A DNA stretch of 64,000 nucleotides from NCBI RefSeq assembly GCF_900106745.1, contig NZ_FNNV01000017.1, forward strand, positions 115,227 to 179,226, written 5' to 3'. The stretch is from Paenibacillus sp. CF384. GTDB taxonomy: Bacteria; Bacillota; Bacilli; Paenibacillales; Paenibacillaceae. Below the pieces are notes generated by a model that ran no database searches, had not been told where the DNA came from, and saw only the letters and a list, made by a program, of their open reading frames with translations. This document shows positions 9,245-16,647 of the stretch, piece after piece. Position 1 is the stretch's first letter, and each line of letters starts with the position of its first letter. Both the position numbers and the translations under genes were made by a program.

Positions 9245-10030
9245 TCAAAAGGTAATCGACAATCCACCATCAACCGCAATGACTGCACCGCACATATAAG
9301 AAGCATCCTCCGATGCCAGGAAAGCAATGACGCCGGCTGCTTCCTCCGGCTGGCCTTGACGCCGCTGGGCGATTTTGCCGCGCGCAACGTAAATATCTTG
9401 AAACCAGTCCGTCTCATGCTCCTTCACGCCATCCACCACCGACATCGGCGTCTCGATAAAACCGAGCGCGACCGAGTTAACACGAATACCGACGTCGATC
9501 AGCTCCAGCGCCGTATTGCGCGTCAATTGGTCCATGGCGCCTTTCGCCGCATTGTAGCTCGATGATTCATCCAGCGCGCGGCTGCCGTTAATCGAGGATA
9601 CATTGATGATCGAGCCGCGAATTCCCTTGGCCGTCATCATGCGCGCCGCAGCCTGCGTACAGTGAAAGGTACCGTCTACAATGATGTCAAACACCTTGCG
9701 CCAGTCCTTCATCTCTGCGCCGAGGAACCGCTTCGGCTCATACGTCGCCGCATTGTTCACGAGAATATCGAGCTGCCCGAAGACGCTCTCCACTTGCGCG
9801 AACATCGCCGCAACCTCTGCTTCGTCCGACACGTCGCAAGCAATGAACTGTGCGCGATAGCCTTGCTCTATTAGCGCGGCAGCAGCCTCTGCTCCAACAC
9901 CCGCACGGCGGCCTGTTATGACGACCGACGCGCCTTCCGAGGCCAAGCGGCATGCCGTTGCATAGCCGACTCCTGTTGCGCCACCTGTAATCAGCGCCAC
10001 CTTGCTGTCAAACCTGCCCGCTTTTGCCAT
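9245..10030 (-). CDS. Short-chain dehydrogenase/reductase (SDR)
   Basis: A 261-residue classical SDR. The cofactor motif TGGATGVG is at residues 15-22, the NNAA structural motif at 92-95, the catalytic serine in INVSS (145/146) and the YNAAK pair Tyr159/Lys163. The C-terminal SYMCGAVIAVDGGLSITF is typical of tetrameric classical SDRs. It acts in the cytoplasm on a hydroxy/keto group of the pathway intermediate. The ATG has AGGAGG upstream, and the gene begins 12 bp after the enolase-superfamily gene, so the two are co-expressed. By analogy with oxidative fucose or arabinose pathways it could be the initial sugar dehydrogenase or a keto-deoxy-acid dehydrogenase. Confidence 0.92.
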   Translation of the reverse strand: MAKAGRFDSKVALITGGATGVGYATACRLASEGASVVITGRRAGVGAEAAAALIEQGYRAQFIACDVSDEAEVAAMFAQVESVFGQLDILVNNAATYEPKRFLGAEMKDWRKVFDIIVDGTFHCTQAAARMMTAKGIRGSIINVSSINGSRALDESSSYNAAKGAMDQLTRNTALELIDVGIRVNSVALGFIETPMSVVDGVKEHETDWFQDIYVARGKIAQRRQGQPEEAAGVIAFLASEDASYMCGAVIAVDGGLSITF

Positions 10031-10042
10031 AGAAGAGGCCTC

Positions 10043-11161
10043 CTAGTTTACGCGATATCGTTCCACGACTGCTTCATCAACGGTAACGCCAAGTCCCGGA
10101 CGATCCGGAACGTACACGTAGCCGTCCTTAAACGTAATCGCCTCCGACACCAAGTCGCGCGCAAGCGGCGAAGTGGAAGCGGTATGCTCGATCATAAATC
10201 CGTTCGGAATCGACGCAGCAAAATGCGTGCTCGCCGCGACCAGAATCCCCGTCTTAAACGCATGCGGGACAACCAGCTTATGACGCTCGTGCGCCATGTA
10301 CGCGATGCGTTTCCCTTCGGTCAGCCCGCCGCAGCGGCCCAAATCCGGCTGGACAATATCATGTCCGCCATCCTCAATCAACCGGCGGAACGCGGTCACG
10401 CCGCTCTCCTGTTCGCCGCCTGCTATGCGAAGCGTCGTCCGTCTGGACAGCTCCTGATAGCCGATCAGATCCTCCGGATGAAGCGGCTCCTCGAGCCAGA
10501 AGACTCCGTATTTCTCATATACTTCCGCCATGCGGAGCGCGCCTTTCAGATCCCATGCCAGACCGCCGTCGATCATAACGTCAATGTCTTCGCCTACGGT
10601 TTCACGGATGGCGCGAATTTGCTGCTCATCGAATTTCGGATCGCGGCCGATCGGCCCCCAGCCGAATTTCATCGCCTTATAACCTTCCGATGCGAACTGC
10701 CCTGCCAGGCGAACCGCTTCTTCAATCGTGTCCGGCATAAGCGAACTGGCATAGGCTTTGAGCTTGGAACGGTATGTGCCGCCGAGCATCTCGGACACCG
10801 GACGGCCAGCCTTCTTGCCGGCAATATCCCACAGCGCCATATCGATGCCGCTCATCGCATGCATCACCGGACCGCCGCGGCCAAAGTAGATCGTGCCCCG
10901 GTACATTTTGTCCCACAAACGGTCAATCTCAAGCGGGTTCTCGCCAATCAGAAGCGAGCGGAGACCCGTAGCAATCGAATGGGAAGGCGGTGCATCAATA
11001 GCAGCCTTCGCCACCAGTGGAACAGAGTCAACCTCACCGTAACCGGTAATCCCTTCATCCGTATAAATGCGGATCATAAGCGTATCTTGCGTGCCATCAC
11101 ACTTCTCAGCATCCAAATCCGGAATACGCAGATAAATCGATTCCACTTCCGTAATTCTCAT
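10043..11161 (-). CDS. Enolase-superfamily sugar-acid dehydratase (mandelate racemase/muconate lactonizing type)
   Basis: A 372-residue member of the mandelate racemase group. Metal ligands are visible as Asp198 (MIDGG), Glu224 (LEEP) and Glu250 (GGE); the acid/base lysine region is YKAMKFGWGP (Lys165) and a C-terminal His300 sits in VVPHAFKTG. This matches acid-sugar dehydratases such as galactonate, fuconate or gluconate dehydratase, which convert aldonates to 2-keto-3-deoxy acids. The ATG at 11161 is preceded by AGGGGGAAG; the longer reading from 11194 lacks a site. It is the first gene of the five-gene operon, controlled from the promoter at 11301-11330. Racemase or lactone-isomerase activity remains an alternative. 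Confidence 0.88.
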   Translation of the reverse strand: MRITEVESIYLRIPDLDAEKCDGTQDTLMIRIYTDEGITGYGEVDSVPLVAKAAIDAPPSHSIATGLRSLLIGENPLEIDRLWDKMYRGTIYFGRGGPVMHAMSGIDMALWDIAGKKAGRPVSEMLGGTYRSKLKAYASSLMPDTIEEAVRLAGQFASEGYKAMKFGWGPIGRDPKFDEQQIRAIRETVGEDIDVMIDGGLAWDLKGALRMAEVYEKYGVFWLEEPLHPEDLIGYQELSRRTTLRIAGGEQESGVTAFRRLIEDGGHDIVQPDLGRCGGLTEGKRIAYMAHERHKLVVPHAFKTGILVAASTHFAASIPNGFMIEHTASTSPLARDLVSEAITFKDGYVYVPDRPGLGVTVDEAVVERYRVN

Positions 11162-11273
11162 AGCCGCTTCCCCCTGCTCGTGTAGTATCTTCATGCCGTA
11201 AAATGTTCATCGTATTCATAACTGCCAGTCTTCCAATTGCCGCATCCCGACTGTGATAAATGACCTTAAATAA

Positions 11274-11287
11274 ATACAGCGCTTACA
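11274..11287. promoter_or_regulatory. CRE-like (CcpA) site at the sugar-acid operon promoter
   Basis: ATACAGCGCTTACA matches the catabolite-responsive element consensus TGWNANCGNTNWCA on the plus strand at 8 of 10 defined positions. It lies about 14 bases beyond the -10 element in the direction of transcription, where CcpA would block initiation or early elongation. Confidence 0.55.
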
Positions 11288-11300
11288 TTTAATTAAGCTT

Positions 11301-11330
11301 ATTGTAGTTCTGGGCTAGAATTATTGTCAA
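11301..11330 (-). promoter_or_regulatory. Sigma-A promoter of the sugar-acid operon
   Basis: Minus strand TTGACA (11325-11330), an 18-bp spacer and TACAAT (11301-11306). The -35 hexamer is perfect and lies inside the palindrome TTGTTGACAA (11324-11333), so a repressor bound there would cover the -35. Confidence 0.75.
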
Positions 11331-11369
11331 CAATATTTACCTAGATTGTATATTGTCGATTGTTAACAA
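11324..11369. promoter_or_regulatory. Paired palindromic operators, likely bound by the adjacent GntR regulator
   Basis: Two near-identical 10-bp palindromes, TTGTCAACAA (11324-11333) and TTGTTAACAA (11360-11369), have centres 36 bp apart, with the related ATTGTATATTGT (11345-11356) between them. They lie in the divergent region between the dehydratase operon and the GntR/FCD gene; the first overlaps the operon -35. FCD-type GntR proteins bind short palindromes of this size. Confidence 0.6.
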
Positions 11370-11475
11370 AATACAAACAAAGTGCATTTTCTGCATTTAC
11401 AACGTATACTAAGATTTATCTGATTACCTAGGACCCATTCTATGAGTCTTACTCTTATAAGGGAGCAATTCTGAT

Positions 11476-12135
11476 ATGGCTGAATTCACTTTCAAGCAGC
11501 AAGCCAATACGTCACTTCGCGAGAAAGTGACGCATGATTTACGAGAAGCGATCCTACACGGACATTTGCAGCCTGGCTCGCGAATTAAAGAGATGGAAAT
11601 CGCGGAGCAAATGGGTGTCAGCCGCGGCCCTATTCGCGAAGCGATCCGCCAGCTCGAACGCGAAGGTCTGCTGCTCTCCGTTCCCTATAAAGAAACCGTC
11701 GTCGCGGATCTGGATGCCGATGAAGTGCAGAACATTCTCATGCCAATTCGTTTCCATATTGAATGGTTCGTTGTGAAGCGGTATCTAGACAAGCTGGATG
11801 ACACCTTCTTCAGCAAGCAGCAGGGCATTATTGATGAGATGAGAGAAGCTGTGGCGAGCGGCACGAAGAGTCGGCTCGTTGATCTGGATATTCTTTTTCA
11901 CCAATCCATTCTGGAGATGGCTGCTGAACGCACGGTCATGCTCACGTGGCAAAGCATCGTCAATCAGATCCGCCTGCATTTCTCCAAGAACCTGCCGTTC
12001 TACGACTTGGACCATATGGAGAAGGATCATCAGGACTTGCTCAATGCGTTTCGAACCAAGGATCTGGAGCTGATCCAGCAAGCGATTCTTAACCATCTTC
12101 ACAGCGACGACAATCTGCTTTGCTTTACCAAATAA
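11476..12135 (+). CDS. GntR family (FadR/FCD subfamily) transcriptional regulator
   Basis: A 219-residue DNA-binding regulator. Residues about 12-75 are the winged helix, with the GntR signature LQPGSRIKEMEIAEQMGVSRGPIREAIRQLEREGLL, here split as LQPGSRIKE followed by VSRGPIREAIRQL. Residues about 85-210 are the helical FCD ligand domain, with DILFHQSI supplying the Asp/His metal-binding pair. The ATG has AAGGGAG upstream. It is transcribed divergently from the dehydratase operon; FCD regulators usually bind sugar acids or keto acids and repress such operons, and the palindromes between the genes are the likely operators. Terminator follows. Confidence 0.92.
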   Translation: MAEFTFKQQANTSLREKVTHDLREAILHGHLQPGSRIKEMEIAEQMGVSRGPIREAIRQLEREGLLLSVPYKETVVADLDADEVQNILMPIRFHIEWFVVKRYLDKLDDTFFSKQQGIIDEMREAVASGTKSRLVDLDILFHQSILEMAAERTVMLTWQSIVNQIRLHFSKNLPFYDLDHMEKDHQDLLNAFRTKDLELIQQAILNHLHSDDNLLCFTK

Positions 12136-12149
12136 CGATTATGCTCACG

Positions 12150-12176
12150 AACGAGGCCGCTATGGTCTCGTTTTTT
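12150..12176 (+). terminator. Intrinsic terminator of the GntR gene
   Basis: AACGAGGCC-GCTAT-GGTCTCGTT hairpin with one G-T pair, followed by TTTTTT on the plus strand, 14 bp after the stop codon. Confidence 0.85.
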
Positions 12177-12202
12177 AATTTTCACCTCGTATGCGCTAAC
12201 AG

Positions 12203-12526
12203 AACTCGCTCATTCCGCCGAATTCGCTCCCATGTAGACTCCCTCGTTCGCTTCTTTCGCTCATTCCACCGAATTCGCTCCCATGTAGACTCCCTCGTTC
12301 GCTTCTTTCGCTCATTCCGCCGAATTCGCTCCCATGTAGACTCCCTCGTTCGCTTCTTTCGCTCATTCCGCCAAATTCGCTACCATGTAGACTCCCTCGT
12401 TCGCTTCTTTCGCTCATTCTGCCAAATTCGCTCCCATGCAGACTCCCTCGTTCGCTTCTTTCGCTCATTCCGCCGAATTCGCTCCCATGTAGACTCCCTC
12501 GTTCGCTTCTTTCGCTCATTCCGCTT
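12203..12526. repeat. 51-bp tandem array, six units (TTCGCTTCTTT family)
   Basis: The marker GACTCCCTCGTTCGC recurs at 12237, 12288, 12339, 12390, 12441 and 12492, exactly 51 bp apart, with only a few substitutions between units. Because 51 is a multiple of three, frames on both strands stay open and repeat every 17 residues (for example SERSERGSLHGSEFGG on the minus strand). There is no ribosome-binding site, so I treat it as non-coding. Confidence 0.92.
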
Positions 12527-12692
12527 CATCTAGTAAAGAGTAGCTCCCAGAGCTACACTTCCTTCGAAACTCCGCTAAATCGAGCAAAGTGTAGCCCGCA
12601 GAGCTACACTTTCCCCGAAACTTGACTGAAATGAGTAAAGTGTGGCTCTCTGAGCAACACATTCGCTAAACTAGCTCTAATGTAGATCCTCC
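12527..12692. repeat. Second 51-bp array with a hairpin in each unit (GAGCTACACT family)
   Basis: Directly after the six-unit array, a different 51-bp repeat runs for about three units, with equivalent positions at 12541, 12592 and 12643. Each unit contains an imperfect hairpin such as AGTGTAGC-CCGCA-GAGCTACACT; the third is degraded. Confidence 0.8.
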
Positions 12693-12733
12693 GGTACCCC
12701 CATCTTTCGCCGAGAGCTCCGCTCTCTCCCCTC

Positions 12734-12780
12734 AAAAAAAACACCCCACCAGAGAACGGAAAACCGTTCCCCAGTGGGGC
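12734..12780 (-). terminator. Intrinsic terminator of the PhyH gene at 12789
   Basis: Nested hairpin: outer arms CCCCAC/GTGGGG and inner GAACGG-AAAA-CCGTTC, followed on the minus strand by a run of seven U from 12740 down to 12734. It begins just past the stop codon. Confidence 0.88.
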
Positions 12781-12788
12781 TTAACCTA

Positions 12789-13604
12789 TTAGGGCATTCC
12801 GATCCGCATCGGCAGGCGCGGGAGATGCTCGGTCCGCTCAGCATAGTCGCCGCAGACGGAATCGACTTGCTCCAAGTGGACGCGGCGCTCTTCTGTGGCG
12901 CTGCTCAGCATCGCTTGACCATAATAGTGGTCGCGGCGGAAATGGCCGTGCATCAGGATGTAACTGCGCAGCTCGTCGATCTCTTCATCCTTGAAACGCT
13001 GGCACAAGTTCAAGGTGAACATTCTGCGCTGAGCGCTTCCTCCGAAGGAAGCGTGAAACAGATTGTGGTCGAAAACCAGCACATCGCCTGGAACGACATC
13101 GAGTATTTGCGCAGGCAGGTCTGCGCCATGAATGGCAAGCTTGCCAATGGACCGGCAAATTTTGGCCGCATCCTGACCGTACTGGTCATCCAACCGATGC
13201 GTGCCTGGCATCACGCGAAGCGCACCGCTTGAACCGTCCAGCTCATCGAGGTACAGCGCCATCTTAATATGCCGACGCGCGCGGTTCTCTCCATCCCGGT
13301 GCCAAGGCGTGTCGCCGGTGTAATAGTTCCCGTCACTGCCCATGTAATTGAAATCCTCACCCAGCAGCGATTTCGCGATACCGGCAATTCGCGGGTCATC
13401 GATCAACGAGCACAGCCGCTCGCGCTGGTCAGCGAACGGAACGATCATCGTACGCTTAGAGCCGTCATGTTTCTCCTCGAGCATCGGAAAAACCGCTTCG
13501 AATTCCTCCGTAATCCAACTGTTCTCCGCCTTCAAGAGTCCGGCAAACTTAATAAAGCCATAGGTGTCAAAGAACGCAAGCTGCTCATCCGTCAACTTCA
13601 TCAT
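12789..13604 (-). CDS. Phytanoyl-CoA dioxygenase (PhyH) family Fe(II)/2-oxoglutarate oxygenase
   Basis: A 271-residue cytoplasmic oxygenase of the PhyH family. The iron triad is visible as WHRDG (His102, Asp104) and NLFHASF (His184), with the 2-oxoglutarate-binding arginine in AQRR (193/194). The family hydroxylates a wide range of small molecules. The ATG at 13604 follows GGGAGGAG. It lies at the 3' end of a minus-strand run of isomerase and dehydrogenase genes, 184 bp from the isomerase upstream, a gap that holds a hexanucleotide repeat. The substrate is unknown; a sugar-derived compound fits the neighbourhood but is inference. Confidence 0.88.
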   Translation of the reverse strand: MMKLTDEQLAFFDTYGFIKFAGLLKAENSWITEEFEAVFPMLEEKHDGSKRTMIVPFADQRERLCSLIDDPRIAGIAKSLLGEDFNYMGSDGNYYTGDTPWHRDGENRARRHIKMALYLDELDGSSGALRVMPGTHRLDDQYGQDAAKICRSIGKLAIHGADLPAQILDVVPGDVLVFDHNLFHASFGGSAQRRMFTLNLCQRFKDEEIDELRSYILMHGHFRRDHYYGQAMLSSATEERRVHLEQVDSVCGDYAERTEHLPRLPMRIGMP

Positions 13605-13700
13605 TCATGCTCCTCCCATTGTCTTTCATGCACAACACTCTATCCTAAGCTGCAGAACTGCTGCTGCTTTTGTTGCTACTGCTCTACTCCTGCTACTTTC

Positions 13701-13766
13701 TTGCTCTTGCTCTTGCTCTTGCTCTTGCCCTTGCCCTTGCCCTTGCCCTTGTTCTTGCCCTTGCTC
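13701..13766. repeat. Hexanucleotide microsatellite (TTGCYC)n
   Basis: Eleven consecutive 6-bp units: four TTGCTC, four TTGCCC, then TTGTTC, TTGCCC, TTGCTC. It lies in the gap between the PhyH and isomerase genes. No coding role is supported although the frame happens to be open. Confidence 0.9.
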
Positions 13767-13788
13767 TTACACCTGCTCCCATTCCATC

Positions 13789-14547
13789 CTAAACACTCAC
13801 TTCAGCAAGCAGTTCCTTGAGCCCAACCTCCGGCGCAGCAATCGGGAAATATTCCAGCCCCATATAGCCCTCGTAACCAGCCGCATCAATGGCGTCAAAA
13901 ATCCTTCCGTAATGCAGCTCTCCCGAGCTCAGCTCATGACGACCCGGATTGCCCGCTGCATGGAAGTGGCCAATCAGCTCCAAATTCGGAAGGATGTTCG
14001 CAAGCAGATTGCCCTCCATAATTTGCTGATGATAGATATCGAAGACCAGCTTCACGTTCGTGCTTCCAACCTGACGAATAATATCAAAAGCTTGTTCCGA
14101 TGACGATAAATAATAGCCTTTATGATCAACAAGCGTGTTTAGCGGTTCCAGTACAATCGTAATGCCTGCTTCCTCCACCAGCGGCGCGCTCGCACGAAGC
14201 CCGTCAATGATGGATTGCTGCTGCACCTCGCGCGATACATCGGCTAATTCCTGACCAACCGTCAAAATCAACGTCCGGCAGTTCAGCTGCTTGGCAGCGG
14301 CAATGGACTCTCTCAGTCCTTCCAGATAAGCCTCTCGCAATGATTCATCAACCAAGTTCGCCGATTTCACACACATCGACGCAATCGTCATGTTGTAATC
14401 GCTTGCAAGTTGTGCAAGACGTTCCACATCTTTATCCCACCACGACCAGAACTCAACGGTGTCATACCCAATGGCGCGGACTTCCTCCAAACTCGCAAAA
14501 AAATCCTTCCCGTTATACAGAGCATCCAAACATACGGACAGCTTCAT
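13789..14547 (-). CDS. Hydroxypyruvate isomerase-like TIM-barrel sugar isomerase
   Basis: A 252-residue TIM-barrel protein of the xylose isomerase-like/Hyi superfamily. Metal and acid/base residues are recognisable: Glu134 in VLEPLN, Asp170 and His173 in FDIYHQQ, the HFHAAGNPGRHE block (194-205), and Glu231 in GLEYFP. The DxYHxQ and PGRxE pair is characteristic of hydroxypyruvate isomerase and related 3-keto sugar acid isomerases (OtnI type). The ATG follows GAGGAG. A partial terminator separates it from the isomerase gene upstream. Exact substrate uncertain. Confidence 0.85.
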   Translation of the reverse strand: MKLSVCLDALYNGKDFFASLEEVRAIGYDTVEFWSWWDKDVERLAQLASDYNMTIASMCVKSANLVDESLREAYLEGLRESIAAAKQLNCRTLILTVGQELADVSREVQQQSIIDGLRASAPLVEEAGITIVLEPLNTLVDHKGYYLSSSEQAFDIIRQVGSTNVKLVFDIYHQQIMEGNLLANILPNLELIGHFHAAGNPGRHELSSGELHYGRIFDAIDAAGYEGYMGLEYFPIAAPEVGLKELLAEVSV

Positions 14548-14631
14548 TCCAGCATCTCCTCAAACCAATGAATTTAGGCGCTATCGAGTCGATTATAGGT
14601 CTGGGAGCAGGCAGCTGTAAAGAAGATATTG

Positions 14632-14672
14632 GAAAAGGGCTGCGCACCGGATTTGATCCGAATGCCCAGCCC
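14632..14672 (-). terminator. Probable terminator or attenuator between two isomerase genes
   Basis: Long hairpin with outer arms GGGCTG/CAGCCC and inner CGGAT-TTG-ATCCG, followed on the minus strand by only four U. It may allow partial read-through to the next gene. Confidence 0.55.
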
Positions 14673-14690
14673 TATAACGTAACTCAAGTT

Positions 14691-15521
14691 TTAACCTTCC
14701 ACCTGAAAAGCTTGCTTCAATGTCGTAATCCCTTTGCTCGCTACTTCAAGTGCAGTAAGGTCTCCGAAGTCCTCGATGAACAATTCCACCGATAGAAAAC
14801 CACGGTAGCCGGAAGCGTACAACACTTCGGCAATTTCTTTCAGTGGAGCAACGCCTTCACCGGGGAACACCCGCTCGGCATCCGTAATGACTTCTCTTGA
14901 GGGAGAAGCCGGGTAGTCATTAGCATGCACGATCCCAATCTGACTGCCTCTCAGCTGCTTCAAGTCCTCGACACTACTGCCGCCAGTGTACATATGGAAC
15001 GGGTCCAGCAGTACCTGTGCTTGCTCGATACCGGAAGCAAGAACGACTTCCTTCGCTTCGTTCACAGTCGACAGCTTGCTCGCCCTACCCCAGAACTCCA
15101 AATAGACGTCAATGCCGATCTCGCGGCCAAGCGCCGTCAGTTCTGCATAATACTGTCCCATATCGCTGAGCGAAACACTCGCCACATCGCCAAAAGGAGG
15201 CGCAGCCGCAGCGCGGCAGCCCAGCTCAGCCAGCATGCGCAGCTCGCGCGCCGCTTGGGCAAAACCTTCCGCGCGAACAGCTGCATCCGCATCCGCCCAC
15301 TTGAAGAAAGCAATCGCGTTAGCGAATACAACGTTATTCTCGCTCAGGCACGCTCTGATTTGCTCAGCAGTACCGCCGCTTGCCAGAAAAGCTTCAATAT
15401 CCGATACCCACAGCTCGATACCCTCATAACCCGCTTCGGCAGCAATTGTGATCTGCTCCAGCACATTCAGCTTAAAAGGAAATAATGTCGAAGCGTTCAA
15501 GGACGCTTGGAATGGAAACAT
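14691..15521 (-). CDS. Sugar phosphate isomerase/epimerase family protein (TIM barrel)
   Basis: A 276-residue AP endonuclease 2/xylose isomerase-like TIM barrel. The visible blocks are AGYEGIELWVSD at the first helix, YLEFWGRA with a metal-ligand glutamate, VLLDPFHMYTGG with Asp/His, IGIVHANDYP, and FLSVELF with the last glutamate, the order found in myo-inosose dehydratase/epimerase-like proteins. The ATG is preceded by AGGAGG. It starts 38 bp after the Gfo/Idh/MocA gene and is probably co-transcribed with it; such pairs interconvert keto-sugars or inositols with the dehydrogenase. Substrate not determined. Confidence 0.85.
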   Translation of the reverse strand: MFPFQASLNASTLFPFKLNVLEQITIAAEAGYEGIELWVSDIEAFLASGGTAEQIRACLSENNVVFANAIAFFKWADADAAVRAEGFAQAARELRMLAELGCRAAAAPPFGDVASVSLSDMGQYYAELTALGREIGIDVYLEFWGRASKLSTVNEAKEVVLASGIEQAQVLLDPFHMYTGGSSVEDLKQLRGSQIGIVHANDYPASPSREVITDAERVFPGEGVAPLKEIAEVLYASGYRGFLSVELFIEDFGDLTALEVASKGITTLKQAFQVEG

Positions 15522-15559
15522 AGCTTCGTTCCTCCTATTTTGCGGACGAGAATGTCAAC

Positions 15560-16615
15560 CTACAGTTTAACCGGCAGCGTTCTGCCTTCCTCGCTGCTTT
15601 GAAGCGCAAGCTCGATCAAACGGATCGCATTTCTCGCTTCTTCCGGCTTCACATTCAGTTCGGCTTGTCCGATGATATGTTTGTAAATATTGTCATAATA
15701 TCCCTTGTAAGACGAGTGAAACGTTTCAACAACACCTTCAAAATGCATGCTCCCGATCGAAGAATTGAGCTTTCCCCATTTTTCTCTCGGTTCAACACCA
15801 AATCCGCGATCGTTCGGCATCGCGCCACCAATCAATGCAGCCTCCTGTGGATCGGTTCCGTATTTGACGAAAGAGCCTTCCGTGCCATGCAATACATAAC
15901 GCGGGCTGGCTTCACGCACAAACTTCGAAGACTTCACTCGCACTTTCTGCTGATTGCCATAGAACAGCGTCACATCAAAGAAATCATGAGCCTCTGCTCC
16001 TTCTCGCTGCACACGTACATCGCCGCTAATCGCATCAGGTATGCCGAAGAGCGTAAGCGCCTGGTCGAAGAAATGAACGCCGAGATCGTAGAAAACACCC
16101 GTGCCCGGCTGCGCTCCTTCACGCCAGTTCGTGGAATTCATGACGGGATCGAAGCCGTCCCACGAGAAGGTGCAGTCTCTCACTTCGCCGATCATCCCTT
16201 GACGAAGCAGTTCTTGAATGGTCAAGTAATCGCCGTCATATCTGCGGTTATGATAGACGCTCAGCACTTTGCCTTGCTCTTTGGCCAGAGCAATAAGCTC
16301 ATCCGCTTCAGCGGAAGTCGGTGTGAACGGCTTCTCGACAACCACATGCTTGCCGGCGAGCAGCGCTTCTTTGACGAATGCGTAATGATCCGTGCTAGGC
16401 GTCGTAACGATAATGAGGTCGATGCTCGGATCCTCATACAAATAACGGACATCGTTGACGACGTTCACACCAGGGTATTTCTCCTTCGAATGGGCGGTTC
16501 TGCGCTCCACAACGGCAGCCAGCTCCAACCCTTCAACAGCATCTACAAACGGCGCATGAAAGATACGGCCAGCAAAACCGTATCCGATCAGTCCAACTCG
16601 AATCTTATCACTCAT
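15560..16615 (-). CDS. Gfo/Idh/MocA oxidoreductase, scyllo-inositol dehydrogenase-like
   Basis: A 351-residue NAD(P) dehydrogenase. The N-terminus GLIGYGFAGRIFHAPF and the block VEKPFTPTSAEAD (EKP lysine near residue 95) closely resemble the YvaA/IolW NADP-dependent scyllo-inositol 2-dehydrogenase group of Bacillus. Residues after about 130 form the mixed beta-sheet domain with DLGVHFFDQAL. The ATG has GGGGG ten bases upstream. It lies 32 bp after another Gfo/Idh/MocA gene and ahead of two TIM-barrel isomerases, a typical inositol or keto-sugar catabolic order. Inositol specificity is by resemblance only. Confidence 0.87.
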   Translation of the reverse strand: MSDKIRVGLIGYGFAGRIFHAPFVDAVEGLELAAVVERRTAHSKEKYPGVNVVNDVRYLYEDPSIDLIIVTTPSTDHYAFVKEALLAGKHVVVEKPFTPTSAEADELIALAKEQGKVLSVYHNRRYDGDYLTIQELLRQGMIGEVRDCTFSWDGFDPVMNSTNWREGAQPGTGVFYDLGVHFFDQALTLFGIPDAISGDVRVQREGAEAHDFFDVTLFYGNQQKVRVKSSKFVREASPRYVLHGTEGSFVKYGTDPQEAALIGGAMPNDRGFGVEPREKWGKLNSSIGSMHFEGVVETFHSSYKGYYDNIYKHIIGQAELNVKPEEARNAIRLIELALQSSEEGRTLPVKL

Positions 16616-16647
16616 GATATGAAGACCCCCATCTTATTTCAAATGTG

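Noticed and set aside
12203..12526. CRISPR array
   Set aside because: The 51-bp units are contiguous near-copies with no unique spacers between short repeats, and there are no cas genes anywhere in the window.
12120..12533. Protein-coding gene made of 17-residue repeats (either strand)
   Set aside because: Frames are open on both strands simply because the period is a multiple of three; no ribosome-binding site; related arrays do not preserve the amino acid sequence.
13564..14103. Cysteine/serine/proline-rich frame over the hexamer repeat
   Set aside because: It arises from the TTGCYC microsatellite and overlaps the well-supported isomerase gene on the other strand.
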